From Homoserinimonas sp044769865 (lineage in GTDB: Bacteria > Actinomycetota > Actinomycetes > Actinomycetales > Microbacteriaceae): 64,000 bases of DNA. The translations under genes were made by a program, and so were the position numbers. The notes beneath the pieces are model-generated. The model was given only the letters and a program-made list of their open reading frames with translations. It had not been told where the DNA came from and made no database searches. Location: the NCBI RefSeq assembly GCF_044769865.1, contig NZ_JBIZWA010000001.1, positions 1,860,001-1,924,000 of the forward strand. The letters run 5' to 3'. Below are positions 1-11,566 of this stretch, one piece after another. Position 1 is the first letter of the stretch; each line of letters opens with the position of its first letter.

Positions 1-284
1 AGGGTGGTGGCATCCGCCTCCGCGGCCTCGCGGGTGTCGGCCATCGACTCCGTGAGGGTCACGGTGACGCCGCGGTCGCGCAGCACCTCGACGAGCGCCT
101 TCGCCCCTGCCGGCCCCGGGCCCTGTGGGTCGAGCGGCACGCCGAGGGGACGGCCGGCACCCGCGCCGATGAACGCGACCAGTGCGAGCGTGATCGCGGC
201 CACCGCGAAAATGACCCAGTAGACCCAGCGGCGGGCGGTCGCCCGCACCGTCGGCGTGGCAACGCTCGAGGGGGAGGCCGTCAC
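1..284 (-). CDS. DUF4350 domain-containing membrane protein, 3' part cut by window edge
   Basis: The visible N-terminal 94 residues have a short cytoplasmic tail, one transmembrane helix near residues 20-40 (VYWVIFAVAAITLALVAFIG) and then the start of an extracytoplasmic domain (PLGVPLDPQGPGPAGAKAL) typical of DUF4350 proteins. The GTG start at 284 overlaps the stop of the upstream DUF4129 gene in a GTGA junction, so the two are co-translated. In Actinobacteria this family follows DUF4129 and usually precedes MoxR and DUF58 genes; that part would lie before base 1. Molecular function is unknown, and the link to envelope processing is inferred from neighbours. Confidence 0.8.
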   Translation of the reverse strand, partial: MTASPSSVATPTVRATARRWVYWVIFAVAAITLALVAFIGAGAGRPLGVPLDPQGPGPAGAKALVEVLRDRGVTVTLTESMADTREAAEADATT

Positions 285-931
285 GAGCGGCTCCCTTCGG
301 AGCCTGCGCCGACCGCGTCCAGCCTGGGGCGCGCGGTTCGGAGTGCCGATTCGAGGGCTGCGACGCGCTCATACTCCGAGCGCGTGGCATCCCTCTCCAG
401 ATATCTGACCGAGTCGAAGTCGTCGGCCGAGGCGGTGAGGGCCGTGCGGTGCTCGGGGAACGCGCGGCTCGCCCGCTCCGCGAAGTCCTGCGCGGTCGTG
501 CCAGGCAGGGTCGTCACGACGGTGCGCTCCGCGAGGCCTCGGGCGATCGCGCGGAACATGTCGGTCACCGCGTCATTCCACAGGCCCGCGCTCGCGCTGC
601 GCTCCGCGGCGCGACGCATTGCGGCTGCGTCACGCGCGTCGTCGTCGCCGAAGAGCTCGCCCGTGACCCGGCTGCGCCGCGAGAGCGCGGGCCGCCCGAA
701 GATGAAGAAGGCCGCGACGAGGAGCGCGACGAGCAGCAGCACGACGAGCAGCACGCCGAGGCCCTGCCCGCCGGCGCCCGGCTCGAAGCGAAGGGAACTC
801 AGCCACTCCCAGAGCGCCGAGGCGAGCCGATCGAACCAGTTCGGTTGTGCCTCCGCGTATTCACGCTTCGAGAGCTCGCGAATCAGCCACTCCCTGGCCT
901 CCGGCGCGTCCGGGTCGACGGGCACCGTCAT
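281..931 (-). CDS. DUF4129 domain-containing membrane protein
   Basis: 216 residues. The N-terminal part is amphipathic and Trp-rich (WFDRLASALWEWLSSLRF), followed by one strong transmembrane helix (GVLLVVLLLVALLVAAFFIF, about residues 58-78) and a cytoplasmic helical DUF4129 domain ending near ESALRTARPRLDAVG. The ATG at 931 is chosen because it forms an ATGA overlap with the stop of the upstream gene; an upstream ATG at 964 would lie deep inside that gene. DUF4129 domains occur beside transglutaminase, MoxR and DUF58 proteins in envelope-related operons. No catalytic role is known. Confidence 0.85.
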   Translation of the reverse strand: MTVPVDPDAPEAREWLIRELSKREYAEAQPNWFDRLASALWEWLSSLRFEPGAGGQGLGVLLVVLLLVALLVAAFFIFGRPALSRRSRVTGELFGDDDARDAAAMRRAAERSASAGLWNDAVTDMFRAIARGLAERTVVTTLPGTTAQDFAERASRAFPEHRTALTASADDFDSVRYLERDATRSEYERVAALESALRTARPRLDAVGAGSEGSRS

Positions 932-2130
932 TGCCAGGGAGACCCTGTCGGCGTCGCGCTCCACGCCGCGCCCTGCGGCGCCGCCCGCTGCGGCAGGTAT
1001 GGGTCGTCGAGGCTGGTCGCCCCCGCCTCGCGCTCCTCGACGAAGCGCGAGAGATCGAGTTCGAGGCCCTCCTTGCGCATCCGGAGGTCAATGTAGATGA
1101 GCCCGTTCGTCGCCGACTGCACGACCGTCGCGAAGGCAGTGAGCACGGTCGTGAGGGCCATGATGACGACATAGCTGCCGAGGAACACGCTCAACACGAG
1201 GTCTTCGTTGGTGCCGTTGGGGTCGATGATGAAGACGAGCATCGGCAACAGGAACGAGATGGGCGTCATGACGATCTGCATCGCGACGCTGAGGATGACG
1301 GCGACGAGTGCCTGCACGCCGAAGGTGCGCCAGAAGTAGCGGTCGGTGAGCCGCCACGAGCGGGCGATCGCAGCTCTCAGTCGCAGCCGTTCGACCATGA
1401 GGGCGCTGGGGACGAGCGAGAGCTTGGTGCCGAGCCAGACGGCGACCACGAGCAGTCCGAGCCCGCAGAGCACGGCGACAGCGACCGCGAGGGCAACACC
1501 GACTGCTCCCATCGTGACGGCGAAGAGCACGGCGATCGCTGCGATGACCGTGAGCACGACGCTGACCGCGCCGAAGATCAGCAGCGTCCAGCCGATGAGC
1601 GCCCAGAACCGCCCGCGCCCGCGCCGCCAGAGCCGCCGAAGGGTGAGCTTCTCACCGAGCACCGCGCGCGACACGTCGAGCACGACGACGCCCTGCAGGA
1701 AGGCCACGACCGCGACGCCCACGAGGCCCGGCACGAAGGTGGAGAGCACGAGGGCGAGGATCGTGCCGGCCTCGATCTCGGCGGCGTTTTCGGCGCTGAC
1801 CGTCTCGAGGCGCATGGCGGAGAGGAAGAGTGAGGCGACCAACACGCCGGCGGAGAGCAGCACGACGAGGAACTGGGTGCTGAGCGCGAGGCCGAGGAGC
1901 GGGCGCGGGTTGCGCCGCACCGCCCGGAAGGAGGCGCTGAGCAGCGTGCCCAATGTCATGGGACGGAGGGGCACAAGGCCCGGCTGGGAGGGCTTCGTCC
2001 AGGCCGTGTTCGACGCGGCCGGCGCGGAAGGTTGCCCATACTGCGGCTGAGCCTGCCCGAGCGGCTCGACGGGCGGCTGCCAGGAGGTCGTCGCGTGCCC
2101 ACCGGCGTCGCCGCTGTCTCCGCTCACCAT
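928..2130 (-). CDS. Glycerophosphoryl diester phosphodiesterase membrane-domain protein
   Basis: 400 residues. The first ~65 residues are Gly/Pro/Gln-rich and disordered. The rest is a multi-pass domain of about six helices (for example GLALSTQFLVVLLSAGVLVA, ALIGWTLLIFGAVSVVLTVI, VAVAVLCGLGLLVVAVWLG) matching the membrane domain found with GDPD enzymes; the catalytic GDPD domain itself is absent. The C-terminus carries the typical motif YIDLRMRKEGLELDL. The ATG at 2130 is preceded by GAGGGGG. It heads a minus-strand operon overlapping DUF4129 and is divergent from mtrA across 115 bp. Function is unknown. Confidence 0.85.
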   Translation of the reverse strand: MVSGDSGDAGGHATTSWQPPVEPLGQAQPQYGQPSAPAASNTAWTKPSQPGLVPLRPMTLGTLLSASFRAVRRNPRPLLGLALSTQFLVVLLSAGVLVASLFLSAMRLETVSAENAAEIEAGTILALVLSTFVPGLVGVAVVAFLQGVVVLDVSRAVLGEKLTLRRLWRRGRGRFWALIGWTLLIFGAVSVVLTVIAAIAVLFAVTMGAVGVALAVAVAVLCGLGLLVVAVWLGTKLSLVPSALMVERLRLRAAIARSWRLTDRYFWRTFGVQALVAVILSVAMQIVMTPISFLLPMLVFIIDPNGTNEDLVLSVFLGSYVVIMALTTVLTAFATVVQSATNGLIYIDLRMRKEGLELDLSRFVEEREAGATSLDDPYLPQRAAPQGAAWSATPTGSPWQ

Positions 2131-2245
2131 GACCCCCTCGAATGTGTGCCGCAGCCTTCCGCAATCATGCTGGCATACTCGACTACTCTTGTGCGAAAGC
2201 CTCACCATCCCGTGAAATATGGGGTGCCGACACTGAGACGGGACG

Positions 2246-2926
2246 ATGAACGCTCGCATCCTGGTGGTTGACGATGACACCGCGCTCGCAGAGATGATCG
2301 GCATCGTCCTGCAGTCCGAGGGCTTCACGCCGACCTTCTGCGCCGATGGTGCCGGTGCCCTCGAGGCCTTCCGCTCCTCCCGACCCGACCTCGTGCTCCT
2401 CGACCTCATGTTGCCCGGCAAGGACGGCATCGAGGTGTGCGCCGAGATTCGCGCCGAGTCGGGCACGCCCATCATCATGCTGACCGCCAAGTCGGATACG
2501 ACGGATGTCGTGCGCGGGCTCGAGAGCGGAGCCGACGACTACGTCGTCAAGCCCTTCAACCCGAAGGAACTCGTGGCGCGCATCCGCACGCGCCTGCGAC
2601 CCTCGCCGGAGTCGACGAGCGACGTGCTGCGCATCGGCGACCTGACGATCGATGTCGCCGGGCACGAGGTGCGCCGGGGCGACACCGCCATCAACCTGAC
2701 CCCCCTCGAGTTCGAACTGCTCCTCGCCCTCGCGCTCAAGCCGCAGCAGGTCTTCACGCGCGAGATGCTGCTCGAGCAGGTCTGGGGCTACCACTACAAG
2801 GCCGACACGCGCCTCGTGAACGTACACGTGCAGCGCCTCCGCGCGAAGGTGGAACTCGACCCAGACAACCCGTCGATCGTGACGACAGTGCGAGGGGTCG
2901 GATACCGGGCCGGTGCCGGCCGCTGA
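2246..2926 (+). CDS. mtrA: Two-component response regulator MtrA
   Basis: 226 residues, the usual MtrA length. The receiver domain (1-115) has the acidic pocket D9-D11, phospho-acceptor D53 in LLDLMLPGKDG, T80 and K102 in VKPF. An OmpR/PhoB winged-helix domain follows (about 130-226), with the end VRGVGYRAG. In mycobacteria and corynebacteria MtrA controls cell-wall hydrolases, division and osmotic genes. It overlaps the mtrB start by 14 nt and lpqB follows, the conserved actinobacterial order. Putative targets in this window include the wall hydrolase-like gene at 57824, but no MtrA site was identified. Confidence 0.97.
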   Translation: MNARILVVDDDTALAEMIGIVLQSEGFTPTFCADGAGALEAFRSSRPDLVLLDLMLPGKDGIEVCAEIRAESGTPIIMLTAKSDTTDVVRGLESGADDYVVKPFNPKELVARIRTRLRPSPESTSDVLRIGDLTIDVAGHEVRRGDTAINLTPLEFELLLALALKPQQVFTREMLLEQVWGYHYKADTRLVNVHVQRLRAKVELDPDNPSIVTTVRGVGYRAGAGR

Positions 2927-4541
2927 GACCTCCGCGTCACTGCCGGCAATGCAGTGGCGGATGCTGCGGGGCGCCGTCCTGAGCACGTGGCGGTCATCTC
3001 TGCAGTTCCGCACCGTCGCGATCACGGTCGTGCTCTCGGGGCTCGCCGTCATGGTCATCGGCACCTATATGTCCACCGTGATCGCGGGCAACCTCTTCAA
3101 CTCCCGCAAGGATCAGGTCGAGGCGGAGCACGCACGGGCCACCCTGCTCGCGCAGGACTACTTCGCGAGCGCGCTCGCGGCCGACGAGGCCGGGCGCGTG
3201 GACTTCGATGAACTCAGTCGCGACGTGCGCAACCGCATCCTCTCGTCCACGACGAGCCCCGGCAGCACGGGCTTCGCGATGCTGCGGGCGCCGGGGCAGA
3301 GCACCCAGTTCACGATGCCGTCGACCGTCAGCCGGGGCTTCGAGTCGAGCATCCTGAGTCGCGACCTCCGCAGCGTCGTGCGGCAGGACACGGGCAGGGT
3401 CTACCTCCAGTCGGTCGAGTTGCCGGAGGGTACCCCGGGGCTCATCGCCGGCTCCCTCGTGACCGTGCCCTCCGCGGGAGGCTACGAGTTCTACCTCATC
3501 TTCGACCTCGGCGAGACGCAGCGCACATTGGACTCGGTGCAGCAGACCCTCGTGATCGGCCTCGCCTCGCTCGTGCTGCTGATCGGGGGAGTCACCTGGA
3601 TCGTCGTACGGCTCGTGGTCGCTCCCGTGCGACTCGCCGCGGCAGCGAGTGAACGCCTCGCGGCAGGCCAGCTCGAGGAGCGCATCCCCGAGCGGGGCGA
3701 AGACGTCATCGCGACCCTCGCGAGGTCGTTCAACGGCATGGCAGACAGCCTCCAGCAGAAGATCACGCGGCTCGCCGAGGTGTCCCGGATGCAGCAGCGA
3801 TTCGTCTCCGACGTCTCCCACGAGTTGCGCACCCCCCTCACGACCATCCGCCTCGCGGGCGACGTGCTCTACGACCAGCGGGCCGATTTCAGCCCCACGA
3901 CCGCGCGCACGGCGGAACTGCTCCACACGCAGGTCCAGCGCTTCGAGCTCCTTCTCGCCGACCTCCTCGAGATCAGTCGCTATGACGCTGGCGCGGTCGA
4001 AATCGAACTCGAGCCCACCAACCTCGTGCGCCTCGCGGAGGAGGTCGCCGAAACCATGAGCCCCATCGCGGAGGAGCATGGTTCCGACATCACGGTCGTC
4101 GCACCGGGCGGGCATGTCGAGGCGGAGCTCGACCCCCGTCGCATCCGTCGCATCCTGCGCAACCTGCTCGGCAACGCGGTGGAGCACGGCGAGGGGCGGC
4201 CCATCGTGGTCACGGTCGACAGCAACGAGACGGCGATTGGCCTCACGGTCCGCGACCACGGCGTCGGGATGTCGGAGGCGCAGCTCGCGCGTGTCTTCGA
4301 CCGATTCTGGCGGGCAGACCCGTCGCGCAAGCGCACGATCGGCGGCACGGGGCTGGGCCTCGCGATCGCCCAGGAGGACGCGGCACTCCACGGCGGGCAG
4401 CTCGACGCCTGGTCACGACCCGGCGAGGGAACCTGCTTCCGGCTCACGCTCCCGCGCCACCAGGGTGAGCCGCTCGGCGAGTCGCCGGTCGAGCTTCCCG
4501 AAGACATCGACCTTCCCGAGGGCGGTGAGACGGATGCGTGA
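2913..4541 (+). CDS. mtrB: Sensor histidine kinase MtrB
   Basis: 542 residues from GTG 2913, which overlaps mtrA. Order: transmembrane helix 1 (about 30-55), extracytoplasmic sensor region (55-205), transmembrane helix 2 (about 208-235), HAMP linker (235-290), and a HisKA domain with phospho-acceptor H303 in SDVSHELRTPLTT. The HATPase domain has an N box (NLLGNAVEHG), G1 (VRDHGVGM), F box (VFDRFWRADPSR) and G2 (GGTGLGLAIAQ). It phosphorylates MtrA, and LpqB is a known modulator in mycobacteria. The C-terminal tail after residue 510 is acidic and Pro-rich and is probably disordered. All catalytic motifs are intact. Confidence 0.96.
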   Translation: MPAAETSASLPAMQWRMLRGAVLSTWRSSLQFRTVAITVVLSGLAVMVIGTYMSTVIAGNLFNSRKDQVEAEHARATLLAQDYFASALAADEAGRVDFDELSRDVRNRILSSTTSPGSTGFAMLRAPGQSTQFTMPSTVSRGFESSILSRDLRSVVRQDTGRVYLQSVELPEGTPGLIAGSLVTVPSAGGYEFYLIFDLGETQRTLDSVQQTLVIGLASLVLLIGGVTWIVVRLVVAPVRLAAAASERLAAGQLEERIPERGEDVIATLARSFNGMADSLQQKITRLAEVSRMQQRFVSDVSHELRTPLTTIRLAGDVLYDQRADFSPTTARTAELLHTQVQRFELLLADLLEISRYDAGAVEIELEPTNLVRLAEEVAETMSPIAEEHGSDITVVAPGGHVEAELDPRRIRRILRNLLGNAVEHGEGRPIVVTVDSNETAIGLTVRDHGVGMSEAQLARVFDRFWRADPSRKRTIGGTGLGLAIAQEDAALHGGQLDAWSRPGEGTCFRLTLPRHQGEPLGESPVELPEDIDLPEGGETDA

Positions 4542-6219
4542 GCGCGGCTCCCGGCGTCGGCTCGCGGCGGCCCTCGCCCTCCTCGGCATGGTCATCCCGC
4601 TCGCGGCCTGCAGCGGCATCCCGTCGAGTGGCGACGTCGTGACGGGCTCCGAGGTGAGCCAGCAGGATCCCGGCGGTGCCGAGTACATCGTCGAGGGCCC
4701 GGCAGAGGGCGACAACATGGAGCAAATCCTGCGCGGCTTCATCAGTGCGTTCAGGGGCTCAGGCAACTACGACATCGCGCGACAATTCCTCTCTTCCGGC
4801 TTCGTCAACGAGTGGGAGCCACGCGAGAGCGTGCTCGTGCACTCCGGCAGCCTCAACTATGTCGCGGCCTCTGAGGACACGATGGATGTCGTGGTCGGCT
4901 CGGCCACCGCATCCGTCGACGCGGCCGGCTCCTACCGACGGTTCGCCGCCGCCCCCTCGACGCTTCACTACGAGTTCGTGCGCGAGGCGGGGGAGTGGCG
5001 CATCAGCGCGGCCCCCAACGGCATCCTGCTCTCAGAGAGCCAGTTCGACATCGTCTTCAGCGAGCACGTGCTCTACTTCGTCGACCCTGGCGGCACCGCC
5101 CTCGTTCCCGACCTGCGCTGGTTCCCGGCCGGGCCGACGGCGGCAACGCGCGTCATGTCCGCCCTCCTCGCCGGCCCACCCGCGTGGCTCGAAGGGGCCG
5201 CGACGACGGCGTTCCCCGCCGGCACCCAGCTGACCTCACCGAAGCGCGTCGCGGTCGAGGGTTCCGTCGCATCCGTCGACCTCACGAGCGAGGCGCTCGC
5301 GGCGCCGGTTGGGCAGCGCCAACTCATGCGGTTGCAGGTCGAGTCGAGCCTCGACCTCGTCACGGCCGTCAACATCTCGGTCGAGGGCAGCTTTTTCGAC
5401 ATTCCAGACCCCTCGCCCGGGATGCCGCAACCCCGCTACCAGGTCGACAACCGGCCGCTCGTGCTCGACGACGGGAAATTCGGTTACTCGGCCAACGGGC
5501 AGATCTCGCCGATCGACGGGCTCAGCGAGCAGGTCGAAGCGCTGTCGCCGCGCGCCGTGACGCTCGCGCGAGGAGGCGGCACGGCCGCGGTGTTGCACCA
5601 GGATGGCGTCGCTGTGGTCCGCCGCAACTCAGCACCCGTGCTGCTCGACACCCGGCCCGGCCTCGTCGCGCCCGGCCTCGACGGCTATGGCTACGTGTGG
5701 AGCGTGCCCGCCGCCGCCCCCACAGCGCTCCGAGCGCTCGCCTTCGACGGCACCGTGCACGAGGTCACGAGCAATCTGCCGGCGGATGCCCGCGTCGCCG
5801 GCATGGAGGTCTCCCGCGACGGTGCCCGCATCGCGATCCTCCTTGCGACCCCGGCGGGTCCGCGCCTCCTCGTCTCGGCCATCGTGCGCGGCACGGGGGG
5901 TTCGAATGTGCCGACCGCTCTCGGGGTGCCGGTCATCGACACGACGGTGCCAGGCACGGATGCCCGCGACCTTGCCTGGATCGACGGCACGACGGTCGCC
6001 ACACTGACCGCGACCGGTGCCGACGTCTCGGTCGTCGCACACCAGGTGGGCGGCAGCAGCGAATCGCTCGGTGCGCCCGATGATGCTGTGCAGATCGTCG
6101 GCGGCAACGGCGAGGCCGGACTGCGTGTGCTCGGCGCGGAGGGCTTGCTCTCCGCTCGCCGGCCGAGCGGCTGGCAGACGACGCAGATCACGGCAGACGT
6201 GCTCGCGGTGCAGCGCTGA
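4534..6219 (+). CDS. lpqB: Lipoprotein LpqB, GerMN and beta-propeller domains
   Basis: 561 residues. The start is ATG 4534, overlapping the mtrB stop by 8 nt; in-frame sequence farther upstream is antisense-like shadow within mtrB. A signal peptide with RRR n-region ends in lipobox L-A-A-C, so Cys26 or nearby would be lipidated. A GerMN-type domain follows (about 180-300, with GPTAATRVMSALLAGPPAWL), then a C-terminal WD40/propeller-like domain (about 310-561). LpqB binds the MtrB sensor domain in mycobacteria and affects MtrA phosphorylation. Synteny with mtrAB is exact. Confidence 0.95.
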   Translation: MRERGSRRRLAAALALLGMVIPLAACSGIPSSGDVVTGSEVSQQDPGGAEYIVEGPAEGDNMEQILRGFISAFRGSGNYDIARQFLSSGFVNEWEPRESVLVHSGSLNYVAASEDTMDVVVGSATASVDAAGSYRRFAAAPSTLHYEFVREAGEWRISAAPNGILLSESQFDIVFSEHVLYFVDPGGTALVPDLRWFPAGPTAATRVMSALLAGPPAWLEGAATTAFPAGTQLTSPKRVAVEGSVASVDLTSEALAAPVGQRQLMRLQVESSLDLVTAVNISVEGSFFDIPDPSPGMPQPRYQVDNRPLVLDDGKFGYSANGQISPIDGLSEQVEALSPRAVTLARGGGTAAVLHQDGVAVVRRNSAPVLLDTRPGLVAPGLDGYGYVWSVPAAAPTALRALAFDGTVHEVTSNLPADARVAGMEVSRDGARIAILLATPAGPRLLVSAIVRGTGGSNVPTALGVPVIDTTVPGTDARDLAWIDGTTVATLTATGADVSVVAHQVGGSSESLGAPDDAVQIVGGNGEAGLRVLGAEGLLSARRPSGWQTTQITADVLAVQR

Positions 6220-6309
6220 GCGTCCCCTCACAGGGCGTGATCGTGGCCGCAGTCCCCACTGGCTGGGCCGGAAGTCTCGCACGGGTCGCGGTCGCGGCAG
6301 GCTGGCGCA

Positions 6310-7038
6310 GTGCCAGATCGAACGCTCGTCGACCTCGCGCGCATGGCTGCGCTGGACGCGCTCGCTGTGCTGCTGCCGGTCACGTGCGCCGGTTGCGGGG
6401 TGCCTGACCGCGCGCTGTGCCCGGAGTGTCGCACGACACTCGACGGGCCCCTCATTCGCGGGCGACTGGGGGCGTCCAGCAACGAGCATCCGTCGTCGCC
6501 TCCACCGTTCGACACCGTTGCGGCCGTGGCCTACGAGAGCACGGTGCGCAACGCGCTCCTCGCCTTCAAGGAGCAGGGTCGCACCGACGTTGCACGGGCG
6601 CTCGCCGTGCCGTTCGGTCGTGCCGCCGAGGTGGCCCTCGACGATCATCGCGATCGCGTCCCGAGCGCGAGCGGCATCGTGCTCTGCCCCGTGCCGCAGG
6701 GAACGGCGTCAGCGCGGGCACGCGGCTATGACCCCGTGCGGATGCTCGCGAGACGCTTCACGGGACATCACGTGCCGCCCCTCCTGCGTCGCGTCGGCCC
6801 TGCGAGAACGCAGAAGCTTCTGGGGGTCGAGGAGCGGCTGCGCAACGCACGCGGGACGCTCCAGGCGCGGCATCCGCTGCACGGGGTCGACGTGCTGCTC
6901 ATCGACGATGTCGTGACCTCGGGAGCCACTCTGCTCGAGGCGGCCCGCGCCGTGCGGGAGGCGGGCGGTGCGGTCATCGGCGCCGCCGCGCTCGCCGCGA
7001 CACCGCTGCGACATCCTGAGAATCGACCCCCGTCGTGA
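6310..7038 (+). CDS. ComF-family phosphoribosyltransferase-like protein
   Basis: 242 residues from a GTG start at 6310 with no strong Shine-Dalgarno. An N-terminal zinc ribbon has two Cys pairs (CAGC and CPEC, about residues 25-45). A type I phosphoribosyltransferase fold follows, with the PRPP loop LLIDDVVTSGAT near residue 197. ComF relatives act in DNA uptake in competent bacteria, but most actinobacterial copies have no proven role. It lies 90 bp after lpqB on the same strand, a common arrangement in this family. Confidence 0.88.
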   Translation: MPDRTLVDLARMAALDALAVLLPVTCAGCGVPDRALCPECRTTLDGPLIRGRLGASSNEHPSSPPPFDTVAAVAYESTVRNALLAFKEQGRTDVARALAVPFGRAAEVALDDHRDRVPSASGIVLCPVPQGTASARARGYDPVRMLARRFTGHHVPPLLRRVGPARTQKLLGVEERLRNARGTLQARHPLHGVDVLLIDDVVTSGATLLEAARAVREAGGAVIGAAALAATPLRHPENRPPS

Positions 7039-7143
7039 TGTTCTCGTGACTTCCACAGCGCCCCGGGGCTACGGTGTGTGAAAGAGGCGCGCTTGATCGC
7101 CTGGTTCGCGGTCGGTGCGTCGCCACAGAACCGGGAGGATGCC

Positions 7144-7827
7144 ATGGAAATTTCCATCAACGGACGCAATGTGGGGATCACGGATCGTTTCCGTGAATAC
7201 GCGACGGAGAAGGCGGAGAAGGTTTCCACTCTGCTGCCCAAGGCGATGGACTTCGAGATCAAGGTCAGCCGCCACAGCGACAGGAATGGGCAGCCCGGCG
7301 ACGACAGGGTCGAGCTCATGATCATCGGGCCTGGACCGCTCGTGCGGGCCGAGGCGTCAGGCTCGGACAAGTACGTTGCCTTCGATGTCGCGCTCGGCAA
7401 GATCCTCGAGCAGGTTCGCCGCGCGAAGGATCGCCGCAAGGTGCACCGCGGCCAGCACCGCCCCACCTCACTGCAGGAAGCGTCCGCTGCGGGATTCAAT
7501 GTCATCGACATCACCCCCGCGAGTCCCGAGGTGATCGAGAAGGTCACGACGGGATCCGTGCCCGTGGCGGCCGAGCCGGAGCCGGGCGATGACGATTGGA
7601 GCCCCGTCGTCATCCGCCGCAAGGTGTTCCCCTCGGTCACCATGAAGGTCGACGAGGCGGTCGACCACATGGAGCTGGTCGGCCACGACTTCTACCTCTT
7701 CGTGGATGCGGAGACCGACCGGCCGAGCGTCGTGTACCGGCGCAAGGGCTGGGACTACGGCGTCATCTCCCTTGAGGAGGAGGCAGAGGCGACGGAGGTG
7801 CGGGGCAAGCGGCGCGCACGCGCCTGA
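7144..7827 (+). CDS. hpf: Long-form ribosome hibernation promoting factor
   Basis: 227 residues. The N-terminal S30AE domain (1-105, MEISINGRNVGITDRF) binds the small subunit. A linker (105-165) and the C-terminal dimerisation domain (about 168-225, VIRRKVFPSVTMKVDEAVDH) follow, the layout of long HPF that forms 100S ribosomes. ATG 7144 is chosen over an in-frame GTG at 7078 because GGGAGG lies just upstream and the product then starts like other HPFs. A strong hairpin follows the stop, isolating it from secA. Confidence 0.95.
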   Translation: MEISINGRNVGITDRFREYATEKAEKVSTLLPKAMDFEIKVSRHSDRNGQPGDDRVELMIIGPGPLVRAEASGSDKYVAFDVALGKILEQVRRAKDRRKVHRGQHRPTSLQEASAAGFNVIDITPASPEVIEKVTTGSVPVAAEPEPGDDDWSPVVIRRKVFPSVTMKVDEAVDHMELVGHDFYLFVDAETDRPSVVYRRKGWDYGVISLEEEAEATEVRGKRRARA

Positions 7828-7834
7828 GTGATGG

Positions 7835-7869
7835 ACGGGCGGGCATCCGATACACGGATGCCCGCCCGT
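7835..7869 (+). terminator. Rho-independent-like hairpin after hpf
   Basis: A perfect 15-bp GC-rich stem (7835-7849 with 7855-7869) closes a 5-nt loop. There is no clear T-tract, as is common in high-GC Actinobacteria. It sits 8 nt past the hpf stop codon. Confidence 0.7.
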
Positions 7870-7997
7870 GTCGTCCCCAGAATCGTGACGACTAGGATTG
7901 CTACGGTTAACGGTGCTGTGCGTGCGCGCCATCAGCCGGCGAGGGAGCCGGCTCGGGGCCGCTGGCACAACCCGACACAATCCTGAGGAGCAGATCC

Positions 7998-10820
<2,823 letters not shown>

Positions 10821-10841
10821 AGGGCACCACGCTGCCCCGCC

Positions 10842-10883
10842 GTGCGGCCCCGTTCCGAGCACCAGCCTCGGGCGGGGCCGCAC
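10842..10883 (+). terminator. GC-rich hairpin after secA
   Basis: An 11-bp outer stem (10842-10852 with 10873-10883) encloses an inner 5-bp stem (10855-10859 with 10867-10871). It begins 21 nt after the secA stop and ends 2 nt before the annotated GTG of the next gene. It may be the secA terminator or may lie inside an N-terminally longer lipoprotein gene. Confidence 0.5.
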
Positions 10884-10885
10884 TC

Positions 10886-11560
10886 GTGTTGATCCTGCTA
10901 TGTGCGTCGTGCAGTGCGGCTCCTGCCGCGCAGCCGCGCCCGGAGTCGCCGACGCCGTCGCCCACTCCGCAGGCGGCGTGTCCAATCGGCAAACCGTTGG
11001 GAAGCGCTGATGTCGTCGCGCGGGAGATCACCACTGACGCACTCGGTAGCTACTGCGCTGTATCCCCCTCGCCCGATTCGCCCGCGATGCAGCTCGATGA
11101 GGAGCGCTTCCGGCTGGATGCGCTCGAGACGTGGGCCTTCACGCGGCAGGAGGCACACGCAGCGCAGAAGACGGCCGTGACGTTCCTCATCGAGGAGGTG
11201 CTCGACTCACCGATCCTCGACACGCAGCAGAACGGCACGGTGGATGACTGGTATGCCGCGACGCCCTACCGCTTCGTTGACTTCACGCCGTCGGACGGCG
11301 TCGTGCTCCACGACCGCCTGCCTCCGCTCGTGCGGGATGGTGCGCCCCGAGCATCCGACATTCGTGTGACGGTCACAAGGGTCACGGCGCAGGGCGGCAA
11401 GGCGGGCCCGCGCTCGCTCCTCGTCGTACTGGAGGCGGATGCGAGCTACCGGGCGCAGGATGCGGCCTCAGCCGTCGAGGCGCACGTCGACTACCAGCTC
11501 TCGTTCACTCCCGAGGGCGGCATCATCGGCTACTCCTACCGCTACGACATCGCCGCCTGA
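10886..11560 (+). CDS. Putative secreted lipoprotein of unknown function
   Basis: 224 residues from GTG 10886. It opens with a hydrophobic run ending in a Cys (LILLCASC), then a Ser/Pro-rich linker (PESPTPSPTP), which looks like a lipoprotein signal and tether. The n-region is missing with this start and there is no Shine-Dalgarno. A CTG at 10832 in the same frame, 10 nt after AGAGGG, would add an LPRRAAPFRAP leader and give a classical signal peptide. The mature part has no recognised domain; it includes two Cys residues (AACPIG and SYCAVS). It is convergent with the Rv3235-like gene. Confidence 0.7.
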   Translation: MLILLCASCSAAPAAQPRPESPTPSPTPQAACPIGKPLGSADVVAREITTDALGSYCAVSPSPDSPAMQLDEERFRLDALETWAFTRQEAHAAQKTAVTFLIEEVLDSPILDTQQNGTVDDWYAATPYRFVDFTPSDGVVLHDRLPPLVRDGAPRASDIRVTVTRVTAQGGKAGPRSLLVVLEADASYRAQDAASAVEAHVDYQLSFTPEGGIIGYSYRYDIAA

Positions 11561-11566
11561 CGCGCC

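Noticed and set aside
2131..2490. N-terminal extension of the GDPD membrane-domain protein to 2490
   Set aside because: It is antisense to mtrA; the ATG at 2130 has a strong GAGGGGG site.
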